Shown: positions 34,954-44,210 of the stretch, one piece after another
How the letters are laid out: every line of letters begins with the position of its first letter
Position numbering within the stretch: the first letter of the stretch is position 1
Translations under genes and position numbers: made by a program
Notes under the pieces: generated by a model
The model's database searches: none
Told to the model about the DNA's origin: nothing
What the model saw: the letters and a program-made list of their open reading frames with translations, nothing else
Source: Candidatus Borkfalkia ceftriaxoniphila
GTDB lineage: Bacteria; Bacillota; Clostridia; Christensenellales; Borkfalkiaceae
Assembly: GCF_004134775.1 (NCBI RefSeq)
Contig: NZ_SDOZ01000004.1
Coordinates: 93,426 to 157,425 of the forward strand
Length of the DNA: 64,000 nucleotides
Direction of reading: 5' to 3'

Positions 34954-35751
34954 ATGAAGACCGCATATCTCGGCCCCGAGGGGAGTTATTCGTCGCTTGC
35001 CGCCCGCAAATTGTGCCCGACGGCAGAGTATCTGCCCCGCAAAAGTTTTTATGCGGCGGTTTCCTGCGTGCTCGCGTGCGAGGCGGACTGCGCCGTTCTG
35101 CCCGTGGAAAACACGTTGCAGGGCGCCGTGGCGCAAAACCTCGATCTCTTATATGCCAGCGCCGAATTATTCGCCGTAAAGGAATACCTGTTGCAGATCG
35201 ACCATCGCCTGATATTCCGCCGCGGCGTAAATCTTTCCCGTATCGAGCGGGTATTTTCTCACGAACAGGCCATACTGCAATGCGGGAAATTCCTTTCCGA
35301 AAATCTGCCGCAGGCGAAGATCGTCTATACCGACTCGACGGCGGAGAGTTTGTCCGTCATGCAAAAGGAAACGGACGCGGGGATCGTGGGCGCGCATATG
35401 GCGCGCGAAGGCTACGAACTTTCTGCGGAAAACATTGCCGACGAAAAGAAAAATTTTACGCATTTCCTGCTCGTAAAAAGGGGAGAGGAACATCTCCCCG
35501 TGCATTCCGGACGCGTATACTTTGCGGCGTCCTGCCCGCACGAACCGGGCGCGCTTTTAAAGATGCTGCAAATTCTCGCGGTGTACGATCTCAATATGAC
35601 GAAGATCGAATCCCGCCCCAAAAAAGATTCGCCGGGCGAATATAACTTTTTTATCGAATTCGAGGGCGATATCGCGGCAAACGGCGTCCGCGCGGCGCTC
35701 AGCCGCCTGCAGGAGTATACCAAAAATTTCAAACTTTTAGGTTGTTACTGA
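34954..35751 (+). CDS. pheA: Prephenate dehydratase with ACT domain
   Basis: Converts prephenate to phenylpyruvate for phenylalanine synthesis. An N-terminal PDT domain (1-170: YLGPEGSYSS, LPVENTLQGAV) is followed by an ACT regulatory domain (about 185-260) with PHEPGALLKML and the Phe-binding ESRP motif. The catalytic-region motif usually written T-R-F reads N-F-T-H-F here, an Arg-to-His change in an otherwise intact protein. No chorismate mutase domain is fused. The end overlaps the convergent ylbJ gene by 7 bp. Confidence 0.92.
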   Translation: MKTAYLGPEGSYSSLAARKLCPTAEYLPRKSFYAAVSCVLACEADCAVLPVENTLQGAVAQNLDLLYASAELFAVKEYLLQIDHRLIFRRGVNLSRIERVFSHEQAILQCGKFLSENLPQAKIVYTDSTAESLSVMQKETDAGIVGAHMAREGYELSAENIADEKKNFTHFLLVKRGEEHLPVHSGRVYFAASCPHEPGALLKMLQILAVYDLNMTKIESRPKKDSPGEYNFFIEFEGDIAANGVRAALSRLQEYTKNFKLLGCY

Positions 35752-36728
35752 AACAGAAAACAAAACAGCAGGCACAGCGCAAAGGCGGTAAACGCCTGTA
35801 TGATTTTAACGGGCAGAAAATATTTAAGTTTGACGCCCGCTTTTTTGAAATAACAGATCTGCTGGGCGAGAATGGATACGCCGCCGAATGTAATGACGAA
35901 TGCGGCGAGGGAAACGGACAGCATTCCCGGATTTTGCGCCAGCAGTTTGCAGCCGTGCGTCGCCTCGATGAGCCCCTGCGTAAAGGCGGCGGCGAGTTGT
36001 CCGCTCTTGTCGAAGGGCGATAAAACGAGCGAGAACAGCGATTCTGCGGGTAAGAGCAGATAAAAGTCCGAAAGGATCTGCGCCAGAATATAGAATACGG
36101 CGATGAACGCGCCCACCACGAGGATGGAAGTCACCGCGCCGTACACGCTCTCGTACAAAATATTGTCGGCTGCAACGAGCCTTCTTTGAGGCGGTTGGGC
36201 GGCGGGTTGCTTTTTTGTGAAAGCGGAAAACACCAGGCACACGAGCACGACCGCGAAAATATGCGAACAGAAAAGGATCAGTCCGATCTTTTGACTGTGG
36301 AACATGGCGGCGCCGACGCTCGCAATGACGAACAGCGGTCCCGAAGTGGAACACAGCGGGCTCATCCTCGTCGCCTGCGCGTCGGTGATCAAGCCGTTTT
36401 CGCGAAGGTCCGCAAGCATGCGGCTGCCCACGGGATAGCCCGACAGCGCGCTCATCGCAAAGCAGTAGGAGGCGATGCCCGGCATCTTGAACGCCTTTTC
36501 GCACAGCGGCGACAGGACGCGCGAGGCGCGCTCGGCGACGCCCAGTTTCGTGAGCAGCGCCGTCAGAACGAAAAAAGGGAACAGCGAGGGGAGCACGAAA
36601 TACAGCCACAACTCCAATCCGCTCAGACAGCATTTCGCATACCGTTCGGGAAACATTGCCAAAAGTACGATGATGGCAAGTATGGCCGCCGAAAGGGAGG
36701 CGTACAAAATTTTTTTCGATTTGGTCAT
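35745..36728 (-). CDS. ylbJ: YlbJ-like sporulation integral membrane protein
   Basis: A ~327-aa polytopic protein of the nucleoside-recognition (Gate) domain family to which B. subtilis YlbJ belongs; YlbJ is needed for spore cortex formation under sigma-E. The landmarks are LPSLFPFFVLTALL near the N terminus, SALSGYPVGSRMLADL, and MSPLCSTSGPLFVIASVGA. The start is set at ATG 36728, where the first helix begins; the upstream extension would run into the divergent patatin gene. No clear ribosome site. Its presence hints that the lineage is spore-forming or descended from spore-formers. Confidence 0.86.
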   Translation of the reverse strand: MTKSKKILYASLSAAILAIIVLLAMFPERYAKCCLSGLELWLYFVLPSLFPFFVLTALLTKLGVAERASRVLSPLCEKAFKMPGIASYCFAMSALSGYPVGSRMLADLRENGLITDAQATRMSPLCSTSGPLFVIASVGAAMFHSQKIGLILFCSHIFAVVLVCLVFSAFTKKQPAAQPPQRRLVAADNILYESVYGAVTSILVVGAFIAVFYILAQILSDFYLLLPAESLFSLVLSPFDKSGQLAAAFTQGLIEATHGCKLLAQNPGMLSVSLAAFVITFGGVSILAQQICYFKKAGVKLKYFLPVKIIQAFTAFALCLLFCFLFQ

Positions 36729-36759
36729 ACAGTAATTTATGTTACGGGAGTATACAATT

Positions 36760-37551
36760 ATGAGTAAAACATTGGGTCTTGCGCTCGGCGCGGGAGGTAC
36801 GCGCGGCATCGCGCACGTGGGGTTTTTGAAGGCTCTCGAAGAGGCGGATATCCGCCCCGACTATATCGCGGGTTCTTCTATGGGAAGCGTGGTCGGAGCC
36901 TGCTATTCCAAGGGCATGACCTGCGACGAAATGCGCGACATCGCATTTGAGTTGAAGACGACGGATATCCTGGACGTAAGCCTCATTGCTCTGGCGAAAC
37001 TGGGACTGTTAAAATCCGTCCGCGTCAGGAAACTTATATCGGGCTTTTTGGAGGATTGTACCTTCGAACAGTTGCATATTCCTTTTTGCTGCGTGGCGGT
37101 GGATTTAAAGACGGCGGAACTGAAATGTTTTTCCGAAGGCAGCGTCGTGGACGCGGTTCTCGCGTCCAGCGCCATGCCTACGGTCTTCCGTCCTGTGGAG
37201 ATCGACGGTATGCTTCTCGTCGACGGCGGCGTTTTGTGCCGCGTTCCCGTCAGAGAAGTCAAAAAGATGGGCGCCGACGTGGTCGTCGCCGTGGACGTTC
37301 TGGGGAAAGTTGAAAAACTCGACAAGGTGCCGAACGTGCTTTCGCTCGTGACGCGCGTTTACGATATCATGGACTGCAAGCGCACGCAGACGGTGCATAC
37401 CAAGCACAGCCGCAAGATCGATCTGTGGCTGGAACCCGAAATGGAAGACGTGAGCCAGTACAAAGTGAAAAATATCGAAGCCGCCTACGAGGCAGGCTAT
37501 CGGATCGGCAAAGAAAACGCCGAAAAGATCAAAGAATTGATCTCAGAGTAA
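36760..37551 (+). CDS. Patatin-like phospholipase family protein
   Basis: Predicted serine lipid hydrolase of the RssA/YlbK type, 263 aa, cytoplasmic. The oxyanion hole is GAGGTRG, the nucleophile elbow GSSMG (Ser near 43), and the catalytic Asp lies in LVDGGV. The start at 36760 has CGGGAG upstream; seven codons of in-frame sequence before it are unlikely to be coding. It diverges from ylbJ with only 31 bp between starts and is followed 7 bp later by rarA. Confidence 0.92.
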   Translation: MSKTLGLALGAGGTRGIAHVGFLKALEEADIRPDYIAGSSMGSVVGACYSKGMTCDEMRDIAFELKTTDILDVSLIALAKLGLLKSVRVRKLISGFLEDCTFEQLHIPFCCVAVDLKTAELKCFSEGSVVDAVLASSAMPTVFRPVEIDGMLLVDGGVLCRVPVREVKKMGADVVVAVDVLGKVEKLDKVPNVLSLVTRVYDIMDCKRTQTVHTKHSRKIDLWLEPEMEDVSQYKVKNIEAAYEAGYRIGKENAEKIKELISE

Positions 37552-37558
37552 TAAAATT

Positions 37559-38860
37559 ATGGATTTATTCGATCTCAATAACAACGAATACGAGGCGAAA
37601 CCGCTCGCTGAAAAAATGCGTGCCAGCAATCTGGACGATTTTATCGGGCAAAAACACATCGTTTCACCCAACAGCCTGCTGCGCCGCGCTATTTCTATGG
37701 ACCGGCTTGGCAGTTGTATTTTCTGGGGACCGCCCGGCTGCGGCAAAACGACGCTCGCGCACATCATCGCTTCGACGACCAACGGTAATTTCGTCAAATT
37801 GAACGCCGTGCAGAGCGGCGTCGCGGACGTGAAAAAGGCAGTGGAAGAGGCGCGCAACAGTTTGAAAATGTACGGAAAGAAGACTTATCTTCTTCTCGAC
37901 GAGTGCCATCGTTTCAATAAGACGCAATCCGATTCCCTCCTTCCTTCCATCGAGCAGGGAACGATCATATTTATCGGTTCCACTACGGAAAATCCCTACG
38001 CCTCGATGACGCCCGCCATCGTTTCGCGCTGCCGCGTGTTCGAATTCAAGCGCCTTTCGGAAGAGGAGATCACGGGCGCTTTGAAAACCGCTCTCACTTC
38101 CAGAAAGGGATTGTACCAATACAAGACGGACGTGTCCGAAGACGCTTTGAAACATATCGCCAATATGTGCGGGGGAGATCTTCGCGCCGCGTATAACGCG
38201 CTGGAACTCGCCGTCGTCACCACGCAGCCGCAGTCGGACGGCACCGTGCGCGTGACGCTCGAAGACGCGGAACAGTCCATCCAGAGAAAGGCGCTTTCCT
38301 ACAACGAGGACGTGTATTACGATCTGTTGTCAGCGTTCTGCAAGAGTTTGCGGGGGAGCGATTCCGACGCCGCGCTCTATTACGCCTTCCGCCTCATCGA
38401 AGGAGGCTGCGATCCGATTCTCATCTTCCGCCGCCTGATCGCTCATTCCAGCGAGGACGTGGGTATGGCGGATCCGCAGGCGCTCGTCGTGGCGACTTCC
38501 GCGCTTTACGCGTTCGAACGCATGGGTCCGCCCGAAGGGCTGATCCCTCTGACAAACGCCATTATTTATGTTTGCGAAGCGGAAAAATCCAATTCCGTCA
38601 TTACGGCGATGGGCGCGGCGAGAAAAGCCGCCACGGAGATCCGCGATGACAATATCCCGCCCTATCTCAAAGACAATTCTTACGGCGACGCGGCGGCAAA
38701 AGCGCAGAGCCGACGCTATAAATACCCGCATGATTACGGCGGTTACGTCAAACAGCAATATCTGCCCGACAGCCTGAAAGACGCCGAGTTTTATAAACCC
38801 TCCGACCGCGGCTACGAAAAAACCGTGCGTCAGATCCGCGTCAAAAAGGGAATGGAGTAG
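37559..38860 (+). CDS. rarA: Replication-associated recombination protein A (AAA+ ATPase)
   Basis: Clamp-loader-like AAA+ ATPase (MgsA/RarA/WRNIP1 family) acting at stalled forks. Residues 1-50 carry LAEKMRASNLDDFIGQKHI; Walker A is WGPPGCGKTT; Walker B LLLDECHRF; sensor 1 GSTTENP; arginine-finger region SRCRVFEF. The C-terminal tetramerisation and DUF-like region (about 270-425) ends with YKYPHDYGGYVKQQYLPD. 433 aa is normal. It follows the patatin gene closely; no terminator is visible before the next promoter. Confidence 0.95.
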   Translation: MDLFDLNNNEYEAKPLAEKMRASNLDDFIGQKHIVSPNSLLRRAISMDRLGSCIFWGPPGCGKTTLAHIIASTTNGNFVKLNAVQSGVADVKKAVEEARNSLKMYGKKTYLLLDECHRFNKTQSDSLLPSIEQGTIIFIGSTTENPYASMTPAIVSRCRVFEFKRLSEEEITGALKTALTSRKGLYQYKTDVSEDALKHIANMCGGDLRAAYNALELAVVTTQPQSDGTVRVTLEDAEQSIQRKALSYNEDVYYDLLSAFCKSLRGSDSDAALYYAFRLIEGGCDPILIFRRLIAHSSEDVGMADPQALVVATSALYAFERMGPPEGLIPLTNAIIYVCEAEKSNSVITAMGAARKAATEIRDDNIPPYLKDNSYGDAAAKAQSRRYKYPHDYGGYVKQQYLPDSLKDAEFYKPSDRGYEKTVRQIRVKKGME

Positions 38861-38895
38861 GAATTGCGATATTTAAATCAGGATAAAAATCCCGC

Positions 38896-38924
38896 TTTAC
38901 ATCCGCGATAAATTGTGATATAAT
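38896..38924 (+). promoter_or_regulatory. Promoter of the Dlt-like operon
   Basis: TTTACA (38896-38901), 17-bp spacer, TATAAT (38919-38924) with an extended TG. The leader of ~90 nt runs to the ATG at 39021. Confidence 0.87.
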
Positions 38925-39020
38925 GTTTCGAGAAAATAATTATTCGTATTTTTAATTCAAATGAGAAACCGAAGGTCTGCGAAAAAATCGCGTCTTCGTG
39001 AAAATGTAGGATGGGAACGA

Positions 39021-40574
39021 ATGAATAAAGTTATGATGATATATTTTCTGGTTTTGGCGGCAACCGTGATCGTCTATTACGCTTTGCCTCTGAAACGCAG
39101 ATGGATCGCGCTGCTTGCTTTCAGCATCGTATTTTATGCTGTGAACAGTACATATCTATTCGTATTTATCGCGAGCACGACGCTCAGCGTCTATTTCTGC
39201 GCACGCTATATCCAAAAATCCAACGACGCTCCCGTTGCCGCGGGCGAGGATCTGGCCGCGAACGCGAAAAAAGTAAAAAAACAGAATAAAACGGCCGTTG
39301 CCCTGATCATCGTCTTTAACCTGGCGATCATCGGGGTTTTAAAATATTATAATTTTTTCGGCGGTACGCTCAATTCGCTCTTTTCTTTACTGCACATCGA
39401 TGCGAAAATTCCCGCTATGAAAGTATTGCTTCCGCTGGGGATTTCCTTTTATACCTTGCAGGCGATCGGGTATCTCATCGACGTATATCGCAAAAAGTAC
39501 GCGGCGGAAACGAATTTTTGCAAACTTTCGCTCTTTTTGATCTTTTTTCCGCAGATCCTCGAAGGGCCCATCAGCCGCTACGATCAGACCGCCGACCAAC
39601 TGTATGAGGGACACAAGGCGGATTATAAGGGCATCACCTACGGATTGCAGCGCATCTTGTGGGGGCTGTTCAAAAAAATGGTCGTCGCGGACCGTCTGTA
39701 CCTTTTGGTCAAGACCGTTTCCGACAATCCCGGAAACTTTTCGGGGTATGCGAGCCTTTTGTTTATTTTCTGTTATACATTGCAACTTTATGCCGATTTT
39801 TCGGGCTTTATCGATATCGCCATCGGCAGCGGCGAGTTGTTCGGCGTCAAACTTCCCGAAAATTTCAAGCGTCCGTTTTTTGCGAAGAGCGCGCAGGAGT
39901 TCTGGAAACGCTGGCATATCACGCTCGGCGTGTGGCTGAAAGAGTACGTCTTTTATTCGGTGGCGCTCTCCCCGAAAGTCGTCAAAAGTTGCGGTAAACT
40001 CAAAAAGCGCTGGCGCAACCACTTTACGAAAATGCTGCCCACGGCAATCGCGCTTCTGGCAGTCTGGCTGTGCAACGGACTTTGGCACGGACCCGAATGG
40101 AAATATATCGTCTACGGCCTATACTATTTCGTCATCATCGTCAGCGGCATGATGCTGGAACCTCTGTTCAGAAAACTGTATCAGAAAATTCATCTCAATC
40201 CCGACGGCAAAGCGTTCACCGTCTTTCGGCATATCCGGACTTTACTCATCATATTTATCGGGGAAACGATCTTCGGCGCGAACACGTTGGGCGACGCGTT
40301 CATGATATTATCTTCGGTTTTCAGGCCGTATCACGGCTCGATCTTCTCGCTGGGAATGGACTTGCAGGAGATCGTGGTGGCGTGCCTTGCGCTTTTATTG
40401 ATGCTCGGCGTGGGTATCGTACAGGAAAAGGGCATCGGCATCCGCGACAAAGTGGCGTCGGTGGCGCTGCCTGTGCGCTGGGCGTCGTATATGTCTTTGA
40501 TTTTAGTCATTCTTGTTTTCGGCGCTTACGGCGATATGTATAATCTCGTCCCGTTTATTTACGGAAATTTCTGA
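39021..40574 (+). CDS. DltB-like MBOAT acyltransferase
   Basis: Multi-spanning O-acyltransferase of 517 aa. In DltB systems it takes an aminoacyl group from the carrier protein across the membrane towards the cell wall polymer. Family marks are LLPLGISFYTLQAIGYLIDVY, FFPQILEGPISR, LQLYADFSGFIDIAIG, the FAKSAQEFWKRWHITLGVWL stretch and the catalytic His in LCNGLWHGPEW. ATG 39021 begins the usual first helix; the in-frame ATG 38961 would add a basic 20-residue tail without ribosome site. First gene of a five-gene operon (MBOAT, SGNH protein, adenylation enzyme, decarboxylase, carrier protein). Confidence 0.92.
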   Translation: MNKVMMIYFLVLAATVIVYYALPLKRRWIALLAFSIVFYAVNSTYLFVFIASTTLSVYFCARYIQKSNDAPVAAGEDLAANAKKVKKQNKTAVALIIVFNLAIIGVLKYYNFFGGTLNSLFSLLHIDAKIPAMKVLLPLGISFYTLQAIGYLIDVYRKKYAAETNFCKLSLFLIFFPQILEGPISRYDQTADQLYEGHKADYKGITYGLQRILWGLFKKMVVADRLYLLVKTVSDNPGNFSGYASLLFIFCYTLQLYADFSGFIDIAIGSGELFGVKLPENFKRPFFAKSAQEFWKRWHITLGVWLKEYVFYSVALSPKVVKSCGKLKKRWRNHFTKMLPTAIALLAVWLCNGLWHGPEWKYIVYGLYYFVIIVSGMMLEPLFRKLYQKIHLNPDGKAFTVFRHIRTLLIIFIGETIFGANTLGDAFMILSSVFRPYHGSIFSLGMDLQEIVVACLALLLMLGVGIVQEKGIGIRDKVASVALPVRWASYMSLILVILVFGAYGDMYNLVPFIYGNF

Positions 40575-40587
40575 CGGGAGGGAAATT

Positions 40588-41562
40588 ATGGATCAGGAAA
40601 AATCCAATCGCATCAAAATAATCGTGAAGATCGTTTCGTTCGTGCTGGTGACAATCGCGTTGATCGGCGTCGTTACGCTCTTTCTTCATCCCGAGCACGC
40701 TGCACGCTATTCGGACGAGCGCTCGGTGGAGGCCAACCGCATTTTCGACGAACGGGAAAATTCCATCGACGTCATCTTTTTGGGGCACAGCGGCGTTTAC
40801 AGCGGCATTTCGCCGATGGAAATCTATAAAAAATACGGTTTCACTTCCTATGATTTTTCGCAGGCGCGCCAACTCCCCTGGGAATCGCTGGAAATGCTGA
40901 AAGCGGTGCTGAAAGTGCAAAAGCCCGCAGTACTCGTTCTGGAAACGGATCAGTTGTTTTACGACGCGGGTAAAAATATCGCGGAAAGTTTCGGGCGCAG
41001 TTTGGTGCATAATTTCGTGCCTATCTTAAAAAATCACGTCGCCTGGAAAGACTGGTTCAACAAGGGCAAAAAGCGCGAGCGCAGCATCACGAAAGGCTAT
41101 AAATTTTCCAAAGACGTGAAACCTTTTAAGGGAAACAAGAACTGGAAACCCACGGACAAGGCGTATAAGATCAAAAAGTCCCATCTCGGTCCGTTCAAAG
41201 ATATCTGCGATTTGTGCAAAGAAAACGACATTCCCGTTCTTTTGCTGGAAGTGCCCTCGACGAAAAAATGGGATTACAGCAAATTCAACGCCGTCAAAAA
41301 GATATCCGAAGAAAAGGGGCTGCCGTTTATCGATATGAACCAGATCCTGGAAGAGTTCGGTTTCGATTGGGAAACGGATTCGCGCGATAAGGGCGATCAT
41401 CTCAATTATTCGGGCGCGGTCAAAGTTTCCGATTATCTCGGCAAATATTTGCAGGATACGTACGGGCTCGTCAGCCGCAAGGGCGACGAAAAATACGCTT
41501 CCTGGGAAGAGGACCTTTGTAAGTACGAAAAGATGATCGAGAGAGAGGTCAACAAAAAATGA
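40588..41562 (+). CDS. DltD-like membrane-anchored SGNH protein
   Basis: A 324-aa protein with one N-terminal transmembrane helix (about 12-34) and an extracytoplasmic SGNH-type domain. The nucleophile is in LGHSGVYSGISP (near 70), and the Asp-His pair in DKGDHLNYSG (near 270). In Dlt and alginate-type systems such proteins pair with the MBOAT enzyme to pass acyl groups on to the polymer. It differs from typical DltD (about 380-420 aa) in length and sequence. GGGAGGG lies 6 nt before the ATG. It overlaps the adenylation gene by four bases. Confidence 0.85.
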   Translation: MDQEKSNRIKIIVKIVSFVLVTIALIGVVTLFLHPEHAARYSDERSVEANRIFDERENSIDVIFLGHSGVYSGISPMEIYKKYGFTSYDFSQARQLPWESLEMLKAVLKVQKPAVLVLETDQLFYDAGKNIAESFGRSLVHNFVPILKNHVAWKDWFNKGKKRERSITKGYKFSKDVKPFKGNKNWKPTDKAYKIKKSHLGPFKDICDLCKENDIPVLLLEVPSTKKWDYSKFNAVKKISEEKGLPFIDMNQILEEFGFDWETDSRDKGDHLNYSGAVKVSDYLGKYLQDTYGLVSRKGDEKYASWEEDLCKYEKMIEREVNKK

Positions 41563-43070
41563 ACCGTAGAATGGATAATGTTCTGGAATTTTTAGAGGAA
41601 AGCGCGGCGAAATATCCCGATAAAGCCGTCTTTGCGGACGAGACGCAGGAAATCACATACCGCGAATTCGTGCGGCGCGCGCGGCGCATGGCGACGGGGC
41701 TTGCAAAGCGTTGCCCGCCGAGAAGTCCCGTGGCGGTGCTCGGCGAAAAGAGCGTGGAAACGGTGACGGCCTTTTTCGCGTGCGTATATGCGGGCTGTTT
41801 TTACGTGCCGCTCAATCCGCTGCACCCCGAAGAGCGGCGCAAACAAATTTTGAAAACGCTGGGGGATCCGCGCATCCTTGTGCAAAAAGGATGCGTTTCG
41901 CTGATTCCTTCGGGAATCAGCGATGCGATTTTATTCGATGAGGCGGAAGAGGAAGAGGACGCCGCGTTGCTTGCGGACATACGCCAAAACCATGCGGATA
42001 CCGATCCTTTGTACGTGCTTTTTACCTCGGGTTCGACGGGGGAGCCGAAAGGTATAGCCGTGGCGCACCGCTCCGTTCTCGACTTTATCGACAAATTTAC
42101 GGACATTTTCGAGATCGGTGCGGAGGAGATCATCGGCAATCAGGCGCCTTTCGATTTCGACGTATCCGTCAAGGATATTTACTCGACGATCTCGGCGGGC
42201 GCGACCATGCAGATCATTCCCAAACAAAAATTTTCCTTTCCCACCATTCTCATCGACTATCTGATCGAACGGAAAATCACCACGCTCATCTGGGCCGTTT
42301 CGGCGCTTTGCATACTTTCCTCTTACCGCGCGTTCAGTTATAAAGTGCCTGCGGACGTAAAAAAAGTTTTGTTCAGCGGCGAAGTGATGCCGATCAGGCA
42401 ACTCAACGAATGGAAAAAGTATCTGCCCGAAGCGACGTTCGTCAATCTGTACGGTCCGACGGAGATCACCTGCAACTGTACCTATTATAAATTGGAAAAA
42501 GGCGAATTTACGGGCGATACGCTCCCGATCGGGCGGCCGTTTCCCAACGAGCGCGTGTTTTTGCTGGGCGACGACGGAACGCTCGTGAAGGACAAGAACG
42601 TCACGGGCGAAATTTGCGTCGCTGGCTCGGCGCTCTCGCTCGGATATTATAACAACGAAGAGGAAACGGCGAAAGCGTTCGTGCGCAATCCGCTCGTCGG
42701 CGCGTATTGCGAGACGATGTACCGCACGGGCGACTTGGGCTATTACGACGGGCAGGGCGAACTGTGCTTTGTCGGGCGCAGGGATTTTCAGATCAAACAC
42801 ATGGGGCACCGCATCGAACTCAATGAGATCGAAAGCGCCATTCTCGCCGTCGGCGGCGTGGAGCGCGCTGTGTGTCTGTTCGATCAGAGGCGCGATAAGA
42901 TCTGGGCACTCACGCAGGGCGCGGCGGAAAGCGGAGAGATCGCCTCGCGCCTCCGCGAAAAACTGCCTCCTTTCATGGTGCCGCAAAAATATATCGCGGT
43001 GGAAAAATTCCCGCTCACCGAAAACGGAAAAATCAACCGCAGGCTTTTACGCGAGGAGTACGGCATATGA
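41559..43070 (+). CDS. DltA-like amino acid adenylating enzyme with altered substrate pocket
   Basis: ATP-dependent enzyme that activates an amino acid and loads it onto the carrier protein encoded two genes later; 503 aa as for DltA. Core motifs: FTSGSTGEPKG (155-165), NQAPFDFDVSVKDIY (195-208), YGPTEIT, YRTGDLGYYDG, FQIKHMGHRIELNEIE and NGKINR. Asp201 corresponds to the amine-binding Asp197 of Bacillus DltA. Four residues later DltA has Met (M201), but here it is Lys205. The DltA cysteine in the FCGEV-type motif is Ser here (FSGEV). NRPS domains for glutamate can carry Lys at the equivalent position, so D-alanine is doubtful and an acidic amino acid is a reasonable guess (inference). Confidence 0.88.
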   Translation: MNRRMDNVLEFLEESAAKYPDKAVFADETQEITYREFVRRARRMATGLAKRCPPRSPVAVLGEKSVETVTAFFACVYAGCFYVPLNPLHPEERRKQILKTLGDPRILVQKGCVSLIPSGISDAILFDEAEEEEDAALLADIRQNHADTDPLYVLFTSGSTGEPKGIAVAHRSVLDFIDKFTDIFEIGAEEIIGNQAPFDFDVSVKDIYSTISAGATMQIIPKQKFSFPTILIDYLIERKITTLIWAVSALCILSSYRAFSYKVPADVKKVLFSGEVMPIRQLNEWKKYLPEATFVNLYGPTEITCNCTYYKLEKGEFTGDTLPIGRPFPNERVFLLGDDGTLVKDKNVTGEICVAGSALSLGYYNNEEETAKAFVRNPLVGAYCETMYRTGDLGYYDGQGELCFVGRRDFQIKHMGHRIELNEIESAILAVGGVERAVCLFDQRRDKIWALTQGAAESGEIASRLREKLPPFMVPQKYIAVEKFPLTENGKINRRLLREEYGI

Positions 43071-44206
43071 CAGATGCGCTGCCGACTCCCGCTTATGTTT
43101 TCGACGAAAAGGCGCTGCGCGCGCGGATCGGTTTTCTCCGCGAACACCTGCCTTCGGCAAAATTATGCTACGCGATGAAAGCCAATCCCTTTCTGGTGGA
43201 GAGCCTCGCCTCTTGCGTCGACTTATTCGAGGTCTGTTCTCCCGGCGAGTACAGGATCTGCGAGCGTTTGAAAATCGCGCCTGCGCAGATCGTTCTGTCG
43301 GGCGTATATAAGGAAAGGGCCGATATTTTCCGCATCGTCGGACAATGCGGCGACAAGGCGACTTATACGGTCGAATCGCCGTCGCAGTTAGAACTGCTTT
43401 CCGACGCGGCGCGCGCTTGCGGGCTGCGCCTGCCCGTCTGCCTGCGGCTTTCGAGCGGCAATCAGTTCGGCATGGACAAAGCGGCGATCGGACGCATCGT
43501 GGAAAAAAGAAACGAGTTGCCGCTCGATATCGAGGGCATTCAATACTATTCGGGTACCCAGAAAAAGTTTGAAAAGATCCGCAAAGAGGCGGAAATGCTC
43601 AAAGCCTTTCTTTCCGAACTGAAAGAAAATTACGGGTTTGCCGCGAAAAGGCTGGAATACGGCCCGGGATTCGGCGTGGGATATTTTCAGAGCGACGCGC
43701 CCGTCGACGAAACCGCGTTGCTTCGCGATTTCTGCGCGCTATTCGAAGATCTGCCCTGCGGGCTCGTTCTGGAGATGGGACGGTTTATCGCGGCGTCGTG
43801 CGGCGAATATCACACGAAGATCGTCGATATCAAATATACGGACGGTATGCGATATTGCATCGTGGACGGCGGTATCAATCATCTCAATTATTACGGGCAG
43901 ACGATGGCGATGAAATTGCCGTATATCCGCCATCATAAAACGAACGGAGATGCTGCCGAAAATTTATGGACGGTGTGCGGTTCCCTGTGCACCACGGCGG
44001 ACGTGCTCGTGCGCAGTCTGCCTCTGGCGGGCGCCGCTGTCGGCGACGAACTCGTGTTCGAAAAGGCGGGCGCGTATTCGGTGACGGAGGGGATCTATCT
44101 CTTTTTGAGCAGGGATATGCCCCGCGTGTATGTAAGGACGGAGGACGGCTCCCTGGTATTGCGCAGGGATGCGGTTTCAACGGATAAAATCAACAGTAAG
44201 GAGTAA
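43067..44206 (+). CDS. PLP-dependent fold-type III decarboxylase in the Dlt-like operon
   Basis: A 379-aa enzyme related to diaminopimelate and carboxynorspermidine decarboxylases. The PLP lysine is Lys38 (CYAMKANPF); EMGR stands for the EPGR motif; Cys and Asp of the active site are kept in CGSLCTTAD. The His-Ile-Gly-Ser-Gln motif of diaminopimelate decarboxylase is replaced by YYSGTQ, so its substrate is probably different. It overlaps the adenylation gene by four bases (ATGA) and ends 4 bp before the carrier protein gene. In butirosin synthesis, BtrK of the same fold decarboxylates glutamate while bound to a carrier protein. A similar role here, on free or carrier-bound amino acid, is hypothesis. 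Confidence 0.88.
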   Translation: MTDALPTPAYVFDEKALRARIGFLREHLPSAKLCYAMKANPFLVESLASCVDLFEVCSPGEYRICERLKIAPAQIVLSGVYKERADIFRIVGQCGDKATYTVESPSQLELLSDAARACGLRLPVCLRLSSGNQFGMDKAAIGRIVEKRNELPLDIEGIQYYSGTQKKFEKIRKEAEMLKAFLSELKENYGFAAKRLEYGPGFGVGYFQSDAPVDETALLRDFCALFEDLPCGLVLEMGRFIAASCGEYHTKIVDIKYTDGMRYCIVDGGINHLNYYGQTMAMKLPYIRHHKTNGDAAENLWTVCGSLCTTADVLVRSLPLAGAAVGDELVFEKAGAYSVTEGIYLFLSRDMPRVYVRTEDGSLVLRRDAVSTDKINSKE

Positions 44207-44210
44207 AAAA

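Noticed and set aside
37537..37557. TAAAAT just before rarA as a further leaderless promoter
   Set aside because: No -35 at an acceptable distance and the gene follows the patatin gene by 7 bp, so operon transcription is more likely.
38961..39020. Longer start for the DltB-like protein
   Set aside because: No ribosome site and an atypical basic tail; the first helix begins at 39021.
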